In this document: piece after piece, positions 47,801 through 52,650 of the stretch | Layout of the letters: every line of letters starts with the position of its first letter | Position numbering within the stretch: the stretch's first letter is position 1 | From: Branchiostoma floridae | Lineage: Eukaryota > Chordata > Leptocardii > Amphioxiformes > Branchiostomatidae | Direction of reading: 5' to 3' | DNA length: 64,000 nt | Assembly (NCBI RefSeq): GCF_000003815.2 | Contig: NC_049997.1 | Coordinates: 4,615,893-4,679,892, forward strand | The notes under the pieces: generated by a model | The model's database searches: none | The model's input: the letters and a program-made list of their open reading frames with translations, nothing else | Told to the model about the DNA's origin: nothing | Position numbers and translations under genes: made by a program

Positions 47801-48526
47801 CCTATTCTGGTTGCAACAGCTCCACGTGAGAAGCAAACTCTGACATCTGCCACACATGCTGGTGAACGGCTGCAGCAATCTTCACGGAACATGTGGATCC
47901 CCGATCTAAAGCTTACCACTGAAGACAAGGCTGTACTCCTTTGTGATGAGATGCTGACAGACAAACACATCCATGCCGCACAGATGTTACTCCGCCGTCA
48001 GTATCCAGGGCTGGGAGGACTACAAGATACGGCAGTAGGAGCGTCCGTGTACGGATATACACGGGTCTCCGGAGACGGTCTACAGATTCACCACACCGGA
48101 TCCCTCCACTGGGTGGTTTCATCCTCCATAGGTGGACATGTCAGCCTTTATAACAGCATGCCCGGTAAATTAAATGCATCGCTGGAGTATCAGTTGTGTC
48201 AGTGTTACGCGCCACCCCCCAACATGGGCACAGGCGTACTGACTGTGAAAGTACCATGTGTACAGCAGCAGGATAGCAGGTATAGCTGCGGACTGTTTGG
48301 CATAGCCTGGGCTGTAGACATCGCGATGGGGACGGATGTGACTCAGGTCAGGTACAAGGAGAGCAGGATGAGAGTCCATCTCCGGGACTGCTTCGAACGC
48401 GGTCACCTGTCTCCCTTCCCACAGTCCCTTTCTTTCACCAGTCTGCGACCCAGTACCGTTCACCGGATTACTCTAACTTCAGCCGCTACCGGTAAACATG
48501 CCGATTCAAAAAGCCTGCAGGACTGA
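13384..48526 (+). CDS. Giant polycystin-1-like receptor-channel with lectin ectodomain and C48-like C-terminus
   Basis: Polycystin-1-family (PKD1L) membrane protein. These proteins pair large adhesive ectodomains with a self-cleaving GAIN/GPS, 11 membrane segments and a cytosolic PLAT domain. Exons (ends by eye): 13384-13576, 14594-14829, 15601-15873, 15998-16270, 19328-19600, 19728-20000, 20557-20717, 21015-21164, 21501-21645, 21916-22130, 22735-23140, 23609-23919, 25017-25161, 26837-27121, 28352-28624, 29358-29630, 29811-30164, 30611-30746, 31160-31284, 32639-32764, 33052-33141, 33432-33488, 33637-33692, 34527-34667, 34990-35080, 36037-36212, 36392-36622, 36758-37253, 37364-37506, 38074-38307, 38588-~38821, 39517-39677, 40048-40226, 40396-40544, one in the gap, 41401-41591, 42541-42649, 43624-43835, 44415-44589, 44982-45575, 45971-46201, 46297-46381, 46930-47162, 47430-48526. 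Every visible junction keeps frame. The first exon is uncertain, and no clear signal peptide was found. Confidence 0.88.
13690..14045. mobile_element. Nested fold-back element around (TA)n and (GA)n tracts
   Basis: About 13693-13766 (GTTCCCCCAAGTTTTCAACC...GCATAATGAGC...ATGCTGTAGGTT) is repeated inverted at 13866-13945, flanking a (TA)n tract at 13766-13821. A second hairpin follows: CATTTGTTTTCCAATA, then (TA)n at 13957-13988 and (GA)n at 13988-14026, then the inverse ATTGGAAAACAAATG (about 14026-14041). It lies in the intron splitting the F-lectin exons. Structure and lack of ORF suggest a fold-back/MITE-type element; the slippage-prone cores may vary between haplotypes. Confidence 0.65.
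15003..15235 (+). mobile_element. tRNA-derived SINE-like element
   Basis: TGGCGTAATCGGCAGCGCGT resembles a tRNA A box and GGGTTTGAATCC a B box, spaced as in a pol III promoter. The body has AAAGGCACTTTACACGACTT followed by TCCTCACTTGACTCA and GAGTATCTAGCTGC, ending near GTTAAATGACGAAAAA. A relative with the same order is at 46434-46880. It is in the intron after the F-lectin exons. It is not a functional tRNA, since the 3' half does not close a cloverleaf. Confidence 0.7.
15601..16270 (+). CDS. FN3 pair, cassette copy 1
   Basis: Two exons (15601-15873, 15998-16270), each one fibronectin type III domain and each entered and left in phase 1. The first has ITISWIKPSAPLSGYRVNYT and NYSVTLVAVGMY. 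The second has ETSVTVSWQKR, VWIRRSDFAESLF and LTPGTEYVISASS. Several N-x-T/S glycosylation sites are present. The pair recurs at 19328-20000 and 28352-29630. Against copy 2 the first domain differs at only about three residues, so the duplication or a gene-conversion event is recent. Confidence 0.88.
16400..17095. other. GC-rich inserted block between FN3 cassettes
   Basis: Up to about 16400 the intron matches the corresponding intron after cassette copy 2 (20140-20215). The match then breaks at GAAAACGCAGACTCC, and a C-rich segment begins (16420-16640), followed by ordinary sequence that leads directly into repeat copy B at 17096. The block is thus inserted relative to the sister cassette. 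No protein family, tRNA or rRNA is recognised in it. The 276-codon frame running through it is an extension of the FN3 exon and ends in unrelated sequence. Confidence 0.5.
17096..18030 (+). repeat. ~935-bp interspersed repeat, copy B
   Basis: Direct-orientation near-identical copy of 11762-12707, sharing the TATAAAAA-like box (about 17463) and all landmarks. It differs by small indels, for example a shortened segment around CGATTCAAGAGGAGG and an added CAT near 17878. Homology starts at TACACGGAACAAATTC and stops after CATTAATTATGCAA. Copies A and B are 5.3 kb apart and bracket the F-lectin exons and the first FN3 pair. Confidence 0.75.
18100..18510 (-). repeat. Dispersed repeat with (CA)n and GGGGGCC words
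   Basis: Contains GAGTTATC twice, CTAGGGGGCCAAAAC, GGAAGTTGCGCTGCAGTACC, a (CA)n tract (18411-18455) and finally CCATGACATTTCATGG. The same elements appear in inverse order and strand at 27130-27560, and relatives lie at 58636-59000 and 63040-63290. This marks a multi-copy lancelet repeat family. No coding potential is seen. Confidence 0.65.
19328..20000 (+). CDS. FN3 pair, cassette copy 2
   Basis: Exons 19328-19600 and 19728-20000, the second occurrence of the two-FN3 cassette, again phase 1 in and out. Residues match copy 1 except for a handful, for example STATSTS for STATYTS and SEVTTTEF for SNVTTTEF. Flanking intron sequence is also shared: upstream TTTAGACTATATAGCGGTAA matches the start of copy 3 near 28208. 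The exon joins in frame to the discoidin exon at 20557. Confidence 0.88.
20249..20520 (+). pseudogene. Relic of the exon that follows FN3 cassette 3
   Basis: After cassette 2, TTTTTCAGGTCTTTATAACCC leads to CATGGATGATGCAAAACGAA, matching the functional exon at 29811 (CCGTACTCATGGATGATGCAAAACATAG). Later words ATAACACAATGTATCC and TTCAGAAATGG (20476-20515) match its continuation. An unrelated segment (about 20310-20465) splits it, and the frame meets TGA after about 20 codons. This shows that the duplicated unit once included a third exon. It also fits splicing passing from 20000 directly to 20557. Confidence 0.6.
20557..21645 (+). CDS. Discoidin (F5/8 type C) domain 1, three exons
   Basis: Exons 20557-20717, 21015-21164 and 21501-21645. 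The translation has CNNRFGMESGDIPDESITAS, ARLNGG, PWLQVYLGG, VKSYKLQYSADGIGWTTYED, FPGNTNAGTPV, RYVRFYPQ and MRVEILGC. This is the full order of a discoidin/coagulation factor C domain including both boundary cysteines. Such domains bind lipids, collagen or glycans. The set starts and ends in phase 1, so it is a removable cassette. Confidence 0.92.
21916..23140 (+). CDS. Pentraxin domain, two exons
   Basis: Exons 21916-22130 and 22735-23140. The translation shows RLIFPTPRHTGNYARL, SSYTLCLRVRTDMSYG, LWHSLCVTWRGNNGSWQLYA, GGTWILGQDQDTVGGGF, FSGELSHVNLWDRVLSPSEI and an ending VAIYGLVSK. This follows the pentraxin fold including the HxCxT/S-like signature region (HSLCVTW) and the ILGQDQD Ca2+-site strand. 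Both edges are phase 1. Flanked by two discoidin domains, it makes a lectin-like triad. Confidence 0.92.
22305..22455 (+). repeat. Two palindromic GAGCAACCTCCA...GTTGCTC units
   Basis: CTGCACGAGCAACCTCCATG..CTCCTCCATGGGGTTGCTCCTG (about 22309-22360) and CTGTACGAGCAACCTCCACA..CTCCTCCATGGACGTTGCTCGTACAAC (about 22405-22451) are direct copies. Each is itself an imperfect hairpin (GAGCAAC/GTTGCTC). They sit in the intron splitting the pentraxin exons. Function is unknown; they are likely transposon-related. Confidence 0.55.
23609..25161 (+). CDS. Discoidin (F5/8 type C) domain 2, two exons
   Basis: Exons 23609-23919 and 25017-25161. The sequence reads CTSPVALGMESGAIADDHIT, RLNNGWSW, QWLQIDLGSQKVLTSIQTQG, VKSYKLLYSDYG, then DTVVEQNLHTPVTTRYVRIN and RLRVELLGC. 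It is a complete discoidin domain, closer to the classic pattern than domain 1, with phase 1 edges. The acceptor at 23607-23608 (CCAAG) is weak in pyrimidines and was chosen because it restores frame and the first cysteine. Confidence 0.9.
25200..25445 (+). mobile_element. 5S rRNA-derived SINE-like element
   Basis: The first ~105 bp follow 5S rRNA: CACCCGATCCCTGATATCGG, AAGTTAAGCAA, GTACTTGGATGGTAG and CGGGTTGTTGTAGCC, including the internal pol III promoter region. A non-5S body follows (GGACGTAAAACGGGGATCCCGTGCTCGAGG, then TTACTCATTGGGTACC). Related GGACGTTAAATGGAGGTCCCGT words occur inside the tRNA-type SINE at 46600. The 5S part has several mismatches to a working 5S gene, so this is a 5S-headed retroposon or pseudogene, not an rRNA gene. 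Confidence 0.7.
25652..26064. mobile_element. 413-bp MITE with long terminal inverted repeats and GATA target duplication
   Basis: The ends AACAGGCGACAGTATAATTC and GAAATTATACTGTCGCCTGTT are inverted copies. The inverted match continues in blocks through TTCCGGAAAACCTTAAT, AGATAAACCAGATGAA and TTTGTAGGTATGATATATCA to the centre, so the whole element can fold. GATA directly flanks both ends (25648-25651, 26065-26068), consistent with a 4-bp target site duplication. No ORF. It lies in the intron between discoidin 2 and the next FN3 exon. Confidence 0.85.
26837..27121 (+). CDS. FN3 domain, single exon
   Basis: VIPQFPAENVTCSSET then FSLHWLYPSGYLSGYRIWYQ, followed by CRYNVTVRNVVS and a final IECITG, a single fibronectin III-like domain. 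It is phase 1 at both ends, with four N-x-T/S sites. It is distinct in sequence from the duplicated cassette domains but shares the C...C spacing of cassette domain 1 (TCS at the start, CIT/CLT at the end). Confidence 0.85.
27124..28010 (+). repeat. Dispersed repeat family member with octamer-rich tail
   Basis: Begins with CATGAAATGTCATGGAGGTT, then GTCTGTGTGTCTGTCTG, GATAACTCAAGAACGGCTGA, GGGGGGCCCCAAGAGGC and AGCGCAACTTCCGG. This is the inverse of 18100-18510 and akin to 58636-59000. The following part repeatedly carries ATGCAAAT/ATTTGCAT words (27559, 27848, 27867, 27975), as in 59060-59580. No protein is encoded. Confidence 0.6.
28352..29630 (+). CDS. FN3 pair, cassette copy 3
   Basis: Exons 28352-28624 and 29358-29630, the third occurrence of the two-FN3 cassette. 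Domain 1 is nearly the same as copies 1 and 2 (SWIKPNATLSGYRV, EYSVTLVAVGMYQD). Domain 2 has drifted more (SLALHHRVWIRRSDTAESLF, LTFIDLTPGTEYVIS). The intron between the two exons is longer than in copies 1 and 2 and contains a dispersed repeat (29030-29170). Phase 1 at both edges. Confidence 0.88.
29811..31284 (+). CDS. Two more FN3 domains (three exons)
   Basis: Exon 29811-30164 gives a linker (WMMQNIAFYINSVKY) and an FN3 domain (TSTITISWTPPQAVLIAYNI, LTGLVPGTLYDIDLVAVS). Exons 30611-30746 and 31160-31284 together give another FN3 domain (PPSLRVTNSSTTSLFLEWTP, VTGLVPETTYVIKMGAFSEH), split by a phase 2 intron inside the domain, unlike the cassette domains. The 8-bp satellite at 30172-30464 begins only 8 bp after the donor at 30165. 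Confidence 0.88.
30172..30464 (+). repeat. Perfect 8-bp satellite (ATTTTAAT)n
   Basis: About 36 uninterrupted copies of an 8-bp unit (TATTTTAA in any phase), without visible substitutions. It sits in an intron directly after a splice donor. Perfection at this length means recent expansion, high polymorphism or an assembly-trimmed array. Confidence 0.97.
31329..31640 (+). repeat. Short interspersed repeat, copy 2 (see 1411-1715)
   Basis: Inverse-strand relative of 1411-1715, beginning TTTTCTGAGCCAGGTTGCAC and ending GTGGGTATTTTGCACTCTGG. The same internal landmarks appear in reverse order. It lies in the intron after the last FN3 exon. The open frames here are fortuitous. Confidence 0.6.
31757..32183. 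mobile_element. Fold-back element with ~45-bp inverted ends
   Basis: The left end CCCCTTCACACGAGAATGAA followed by CCGGAATTCCGTCAGAAT is matched in inverse at 32137-32183 (ATTCTGACGGCATTCCGGCTCATTCC...CATGTGACGGGG). Between them are further AGAATG/CATTCT words. The element is about 425 bp long without coding capacity. Related words (GTGTGAAGGCC and GGCCTTCACACAAGG) at 32264-32330 suggest a second broken element alongside. Confidence 0.65.
32639..33692 (+). CDS. Thr/Ser-rich mucin-like stalk exons
   Basis: Four small exons (32639-32764, 33052-33141, 33432-33488, 33637-33692) encode TVTTSHTTTEASTTDRRTTT, STLWTTTESPTT, TTSSQSTTAY, STGKSTKPP and KSTTTPKRTTEDPG. This is a low-complexity, probably heavily O-glycosylated stalk lifting the lectin/FN3 array from the GAIN domain. 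Frame is kept through all four. Without splicing, the first exon would hit a stop at 32801. Small repetitive exons like these are often alternatively spliced. Confidence 0.75.
33831..34520 (+). repeat. 41-bp minisatellite, ~17 copies
   Basis: Unit TACTTCATTACTGATGCTTC followed by ATTTCCTGGAATCCTTCAAAG, 41 bp, about 17 copies with scattered variants (for example ACTCAAGC for ACTGATGC, and CAATTCCTGAAATCATT forms that recur in alternation). It occupies the intron between exons 33637-33692 and 34527-34667. The last unit supplies the acceptor TTCATAG used by the 34527 exon, so array changes could touch splicing. Confidence 0.95.
34527..36622 (+). CDS. Membrane-proximal linker exons (GAIN N-terminal part)
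   Basis: Exons 34527-34667, 34990-35080, 36037-36212 and 36392-36622. The translation is helical and acidic: LQQLAQGLEESLPEVLEPED, IIEKLASAAKG, AVLQAASAVIDVL, LKELKREEKEKEDM and ASLDQVAETLLALQPED. Similar alpha-helical repeats precede the GAIN beta-subdomain in polycystin-1-like and adhesion-GPCR proteins. The acceptor at 34988-34989 (GGACAG) rather than the later CTGCAG keeps the frame. Confidence 0.75.
35225..35900 (+). repeat. (CTCTA/CTCTG)n pentanucleotide array
   Basis: About 670 bp of TACTC/TGCTC pentamers, degenerate at both ends, in the intron between 35080 and 36037. The array keeps two long frames open (about 200 codons of Leu/Tyr/Ser), which are artefacts of the repeat. The complementary theme, GAATA pentamers, occurs at 61895-62060 in a TPH intron. 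Confidence 0.95.
36758..38307 (+). CDS. GAIN/GPS autoproteolysis domain and first membrane segment
   Basis: Exons 36758-37253, 37364-37506 and 38074-38307. After a Ser/Thr-rich lead come FHVYISYGYPPTEEKYGQ and GVLFVGVQKL (GAIN strands). The GPS box follows: CSSWKDSKKQW, EYCG, ISCRCHMT, with the four cysteines and paired tryptophans of the family. Cleavage is expected in HMT (usual HLT/HLS). TM1 is VVFSIVVSEYILYILLMVFL, ending at the VDFHRLW typical before PLAT. The Met in place of Leu at the cut site is tolerated in some family members, so autoproteolysis is likely but not certain. Confidence 0.9.
38588..39677 (+). CDS. PLAT/LH2 domain (first cytosolic loop)
   Basis: Exons 38588 to about 38821 and 39517-39677. 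The translation has YQITVTTGSMFSAGTTSRVG, FQLYGSEGTSPVKML, then LHFVMPVRESLGEVMLLHIW, HDNSGEG and SSWFLGSFVVRDVEKDV, the standard PLAT order of polycystin-1 proteins. PLAT binds lipids and partners under the membrane. The donor after the first exon is not a clean consensus (GTCGGT at 38822), so that edge may move by a few codons. The second exon ends GT/GTAAG at 39677. Confidence 0.9.
40048..40544 (+). CDS. Polycystin-1-like post-PLAT region and TM2
   Basis: Exons 40048-40226 and 40396-40544: CYLTCNDWLSTEKGDGEVQK (the CNDWL box after PLAT), then FTKAQRLSCCFTLLNTMMLA and SAMWYR (TM2). The next exon should begin with the segment that follows FVRFTIQ and include TM3. It falls in or beside the N gap: 40544 ends in phase 0, whereas the next visible exon (41401) needs one base from a missing exon. 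Confidence 0.9.
40771..40870. other. Assembly gap (100 N) hiding one polycystin exon
   Basis: A gap of unknown true size. Reading-frame phases on either side (0 on the left, +1 needed on the right) and the missing third membrane segment both call for one exon of length 3n+1 here. Confidence 0.9.
41192..41364. mobile_element. Tigger/pogo-type MITE with TA target duplication
   Basis: The left end CAGTAGAAGCCAGTTAATTG followed by CACACC is matched inverted by GGTGTGCAATTAAGCGGCTTCCACCG at the right end. TA flanks both ends (41190-41191, 41365-41366). The internal TTAATTGCACGAAAT words and a TA duplication are typical of short pogo/Tigger derivatives. The element is 173 bp, without an ORF, in the intron just before exon 41401. 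Confidence 0.85.
41401..47162 (+). CDS. Polycystin channel region, TM4-TM11
   Basis: Exons 41401-41591 (TM4, YVAWLTVFLVSTSSAFFVIL), 42541-42649 (TM5), 43624-43835 (TM6, EFLLLFIFVVLLFYIAQ), 44415-44589 and 44982-45575 (extracellular TOP/polycystin domain with WYNG, RLGPPRLTQVR and DLGWN; then TM7 LFMHILFALLFFLMLYNEI and TM8), 45971-46201 (TM9, S4-like VSLLRVVRFSQT; TM10), 46297-46381 (pore helix, FEMMLGR) and 46930-47162 (TM11, FMICIFILLVNFLMTIICDA). Where PKD2 channels have LGD, this reads LGR, so it resembles the PKD1 side, which is thought to act with a PKD2 partner. Exons join in frame throughout. Confidence 0.9.
42310..42520 (+). repeat. Dispersed element ending GCAATTATCCCACGGGCAAGAACTTGC
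   Basis: Same landmark order as 7922-8140 (GGTCACTTCGTCTTTTGCTGC, AAAGAAGTCAAAC, then CAATTATCCCACGGGCAAGA, ACTTGCAAATAAA). It ends 20 bp before the acceptor of exon 42541, so the element contributes the branch-point region of that intron. Confidence 0.5.
42732..43119. mobile_element. hAT-like MITE (CAGGGTTCTCCCCAGA ends)
   Basis: A perfect 16-bp inverted end, CAGGGTTCTCCCCAGA at 42732 and TCTGGGGAGAACCCTG at 43104-43119, plus sub-terminal ATAGTGGAGGGGC and TATAGTGGAGGGCC motifs. The CAGGGTTCTCCCCAG terminus is common among hAT elements. It is 388 bp without a transposase. No convincing 8-bp target duplication was seen. It lies in the intron between exons 42649 and 43624. Confidence 0.85.
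45650..45905. repeat. Partial relative of the 940-bp repeat, after a duplicated CAAT-like block
   Basis: TTATTCGGTGGTTATAGCAAAG, CACCATATACACCTCAGGGC and TTAACCCTGCCC match the right part of repeats 11762-12707 and 17096-18030. Upstream, GACCAATCAGAAG (45688) and its inverse CTTCTGATTGGTC (45766) form an inverted pair around AACACATAGATTCCG. It is in the intron between exons 45575 and 45971. Confidence 0.5.
46434..46880 (+). mobile_element. tRNA-derived SINE-like element 2
   Basis: TATGGCGCAATCGGTGAGG (A-box-like) and GGGTTCGAAACC (B-box-like), followed by AAGGCACTTTACACGGCTTT, TCCTCGCTTCACT and GAGTACCTAGCTAGG. The body then has GGACGTTAAATGGAGGTCCC and a long GC-richer tail. Same family as 15003-15235; its body also shares words with the 5S-headed element at 25200. 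It occupies most of the intron between pore exon 46381 and exon 46930. Confidence 0.7.
47430..48526 (+). CDS. C-terminal exon: coiled coil plus Ulp1/SENP-like (C48) peptidase domain
   Basis: One 1.1-kb exon. The donor CCA-G/GTAAAT at 47162 and acceptor GTGAAG/ATG at 47429 keep frame (G+AT). Residues 1-30 form an amphipathic helix (MEEVKAKICIIRKKLDEGLD), as in polycystin-1 tails. After a charged, Pro-rich linker (about residues 30-190) comes a C48-like fold: HTGSLHWVVSSSIGG (His, 48107), VSLYNSM (Asn at 48152 where Ulp1 has Asp), VQQQDSRYSCGLFGIAWAVD (Gln, then Cys at 48287), RVHLRDCFERG and PFPQS. His-to-Asn spacing is 15 residues and Asn-to-Cys 45, close to Ulp1 (17 and 49). The frame is open to TGA at 48524. 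An ATG at 47441 means an independent short gene is the main alternative. Activity against ubiquitin-like proteins is unknown. Confidence 0.75.
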
Positions 48527-50779
48527 TCATTCATGTATGTGAGAAATGTCACCAACCGCTAGGTCAAGAAAAGTTGAATAGTTGCAAGAATTAGCCCTGG
48601 TCTTCACTTCCTGATCAAGAGGTGCTAACAAGCAGTTCACAATCATTATTTCTACTTTAAAGACAGGTGAAAAAATTTGTTTGACGTCTGACCTGGCGAA
48701 TGCGACCTCTGGAAGGACTGGAATATGACAATTTTTTATTTCCATTGTTATTATTGTCATTGTGTTTTTTTTTCCTTCAAAGCAGTTAGTGTTGTAACAC
48801 TGAGCTGGGCCACACTGGTAAACAATGACAGAAAAAGATTTAAAAAAAGATCAAATTCGTTTTGCTACATTACTACATCAATAGCACTGTCGATATTGCT
48901 TCCTGAATCTATAGTTGTTGAGTAGATTGATACCAAGTTCTATGTATTATGATGTGTTACTTTTCAAGAGGTTTACAAAATGTAAGAATATTCAAATGAG
49001 ACGTTTGACATACTGTGATGTTTTTCCTGCAAACATAAGGTGTATCAGAATACATGTATATACTTCAACTTTTACTAAAATTACAACTTTAACGAAATAC
49101 GGTAAACATATATCATCTGACTAACAAAACCAATTACGTCAGACTCATCATTTCTCTTATGGTAGGCATGTCTTGGATTCTTGATTGTATTGAGTTGTAT
49201 TTTATCATGGTTACTGGTGAACTTGGCTTACAACACCATGTGTATTTATTTTCGCGTTTGAATTCATGTAGATAAAAATTTAAGCGACAACTTTTTTGCC
49301 TACTATAGACAGCTTGCAGGCAAATTTGCACACAAATCAGATACCTAATGTCATGTTAATCTGAATTACCTTTATTAAAATTATAATGTTTTTAATGTAA
49401 TGAAAGAGTGCAGATAATAGATATGTAAGTCAATTCATACAGATGCCCTACATATTGGGCAAATCTCCACAATAAAATTGCTCGGTGTGAAGCACATGTA
49501 TATAAAATAACTCATATAAGGATTTATATCTCCAACTAGAAAGGCCGACATTTGCTTAAGAGCAAATACAGCATATTTCAGCCATACCCCTTCCCACGCA
49601 ACATTGGACTGTTCCAAATCACCCCTGCGCAAAAATGGAACATCCTCTTAACAGTACATTATCCCCCAAAGTGGACTGGTATTGTGAATTGATTCCAGGT
49701 AAAAACAGAGCTTGCTTCTATTTTTCAGAAAATGACAATAATCACACCTTCCATTCAGAAAATTTTCATAATGACTGAAAATTGTTGAATGACTTCATGT
49801 AATGTCATTAACAATTTTCAGTACGATAACTAGGTGTAAGTTTAAAAAAGTATAAGCTCCTTGTGATGTGGGTACATTTATTATTGCAGTGAACTTTTTT
49901 TATTCAAGTAAGGCATACGATTTAATAATTATCAAGCAGGTGCAGGTACTGTAGGAGCGTTTGTTTTCTTCAAGCTGTAAAACTGTTAAACTGTTTTACT
50001 TTGTATGCAATCAGCCATCGAGCCTATTCTTATTTTAGTTTAACAACTTCCTGCCAGACCCGGAAGATACGATTGAACCTTGTTCGAGGATTTATTTTCG
50101 TCTGTCTGGTCAGTCTGTTCATACCCTGGCGCTGAGAGTGTTTTATTGGGCTGAAACTCTGGCAGTTTAAAGTTACTTACAATTTAAATGTTCAAAGTTT
50201 ATGTCAAACAACAACAGCACTAGGAAATGTGGCCACTATAGACAGGTGGTCACTATAGAGAAAATGCTGATCTATTGACTAGGAGCCATATGTTACACAT
50301 GATTTCAGTACACTGATCATTAATCATATAAACATTGCACAGGTAAGCCAATTGTTTAGATGTACAATTAAGTTCAAATAATTCTGAAGAGAAATATTGA
50401 TGAGAAAATAATCATTCTCGCCACTGTCTAACTTATAATTACGTATCAAAACTAAACGCAGATTTTCTAACTAACGCACCTTTCGCCGACTTCATCAAAG
50501 GACCGCCGGCTATCAATCAAACACGGCTGTTGATTAGACTTAGAGTTTCAAACAGTCATGTGCTGTGTGCCAGTTGACAGCGAACTTCATGCTACGTGAT
50601 GTTTTACATTGCTTGGACCTTCTTTCCTACAGCGGTGCTTCTACAAAATATTTAGACTGTAACACTGAGTCCCACATGTTTTATAGAATAGAATTTGACG
50701 CAGAACAGCGTTTTTTGTTGGGTATTTTTCTTGAAACATGTTCGTGGGAATATCAGCGAGGCGGCGACGTAGGGATATC

Positions 50780-52140
50780 AGACCGTCAACAAAAGTCGCA
50801 CGGCGGCTAACGGCGCATCGAAGATACTAGCGCTATAAATAAGTGCTTCAACTAAGGATGGCAACCCGTACAATATTTTTGCATACTGTTGAGCTAAGTA
50901 AAGTTTGTTGTTTATGAGGTTTTAGTTGTCTTTGAAGCTTTGACCCGAAATATTTTAAAGTCAAACTGCTGAAGAGAAGTAAGTGACTGCTACGATTATC
51001 GTAGATATGGCCCTAAAAAAACTGATAAAAGAAGCCTTCTCAATAGTCTAAAATGCAAGAGCTTCCGGGGGGGCTTCGCCCACCTGGGTCCCCCCCACAG
51101 TGGCCCTGCCCCTGGACCCCGCCAGGGACATTCGGCGGCCCCGGACCCCTGTCCGACGCTTTGAAAAAATCCTGGCGAGAAGTCTGTACGGCCTGAGTCT
51201 TCAAGTTAACGTATTGTGTGGTCCCGCTTATGAATATTAATTAGCCTTCGCTTTCCTCTTCGCTGATTGGCTGAACCATTAATTGAATTAACTCTTCCTG
51301 CCGGCTAGACGCAGGTGCAGATGTCGGCTCTGTGGGGTGAACGTCCGAAAGGTCATGGCATGCATGGAGAACGAAAGAAAACCAATTTCCCCTAAAAAAA
51401 GTGCTGTAATTAAGCCTTTTACAGTACTTTATGCCAAAAATTTTACTTGGATCATTTTACCAACTATCTTATGCCTATCTATACCAAATGTTACTCATAC
51501 CAGGGTACAGGGGTGCAAAATATACCGTTATAAGACCGTCAACAACAGTCGCACGGAGCTAACAGCGCAGCGAAAATACCATCGCTAGCGTTTCAACTTC
51601 GGATAACAAGTTATAAGTACTGTTGAACTCAGTAACGTTAAAGTTTGTTTTTAGTTGCCTTTGACGATTTGACCTGAAATAGTGTTACGCTAAACTCCTG
51701 AAGAGAAGTTAAGTGACTGCTGCGATTATCATAGATATGCCCCTAAGAACTTATACAATATAAAGCCTTCTGAATAGTGTAAAATGCGAGAGCCTTAGGC
51801 GGGCTTCGCTCCCCCTGGCGGGAACACTGCTATATACGGGATCATGAGGCCCCGCTTATGAATATTAATTAGCCTTTGGCCTCCTCTTCGCTGATTGGCT
51901 AGGTCTTTGATTCAATTAACTCTCCGGCTGGCGCGCACAGGTGTGGCTCTGTGCGGGGTCACGGAAGGTCACGTCAGGAGGCCAAAAGAAAACACATTTC
52001 CCCTCAGAAAAGTTCCAAAATTAATCATTTTAAGGTTGTTTATGTCAAAAATTTTACTTGAATCTTGTTACCAAGTATCTAATGCCTATCTATACCAAAT
52101 TTCAGGTCATTTAATTGTAATACCAGGGTACAGGAGCCAA
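50780..52140 (+). repeat. Two tandem copies of a ~720-bp unit
   Basis: Unit 1 starts at about 50780 (AGACCGTCAACAAAAGTCGC), unit 2 at about 51530 (AGACCGTCAACAACAGTCGC). Both then share AAGTGACTGC..CGATTATC, AATGCAAGAGCTTCC/AATGCGAGAGCCTTAGG, GCTTATGAATATTAATTAGC, CTCTTCGCTGATTGGCT, CTCTGTG.GGGT and AAGTGTTCC/TTAAG words in the same order. Unit 1 is GC-richer in its middle. There is no protein. Probably a transposable element duplicated in tandem; copy 2 merges into the 162-bp array. Confidence 0.65.
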
Positions 52141-52650
52141 AAGTGTCCTTTTTTGGTCAAAAATTGGCCAAAAATCGCAAAAATAAGCATTTTGTTGCAC
52201 TGTACACCAAAAGTGTTATTGAATTTATATGAAGGTATTATCAAGGCACATCTGTGTCAAATTTCAGCTCATTCAGTTGCAATACCAAGGTACAGGAGCC
52301 AAAAGTGTCCTTTTTTGGTCAAAAATTGGTCAAAAAATCGCAAAAATAAGCATTTTGTTGTACTGTACACCAAAAGTGTTATTGAATTTATATGGGGGCA
52401 TTATCAAGGCACATCTCTGTCAAATTTCAGCTCATTTGGTTGTAATACCAGGGTACAGGGGCCAAAAGTGTCCTTTTTTGGTCAAAAATTGGTCAAAAAA
52501 TCGCAAAAATAAGCATTTTGTTGTACTGTACACCAAAAGTGTTATCGAATTTATATGGGGGCATTATCAAGGCACATCTCTGTCAAATTTCAGCTCATTT
52601 GGTTGTAATACCAGGGTACAGGGGCCAAAATATACAGTTTTGGTCTAAAA
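52120..52650 (+). repeat. ~162-bp tandem array, 3+ copies
   Basis: Each unit contains ATACCAGGGTACAGGAGCCA, AAAGTGTCCTTTTTTGGTCA, AAAATAAGCATTTTGTTG and a shared ACTGTACACCAAAAGTG. The first word recurs at about 52122, 52282, 52445 and 52607. Copies 2 and 3 are almost identical, and the unit keeps frames open, giving repetitive 139- and 205-codon ORFs that are not proteins. The tail (52740-52870) has GGTCCAGGAACGGCGGAG and a TATATTTCACCATACTATGT word. Confidence 0.85.

Noticed and set aside
52229-52648. 139-codon repetitive ORF, and the 205-codon ORF at 51895
   Set aside because: The frame stays open because the 162-bp units lack stops; the peptide repeats mirror the DNA repeats and match no protein family.
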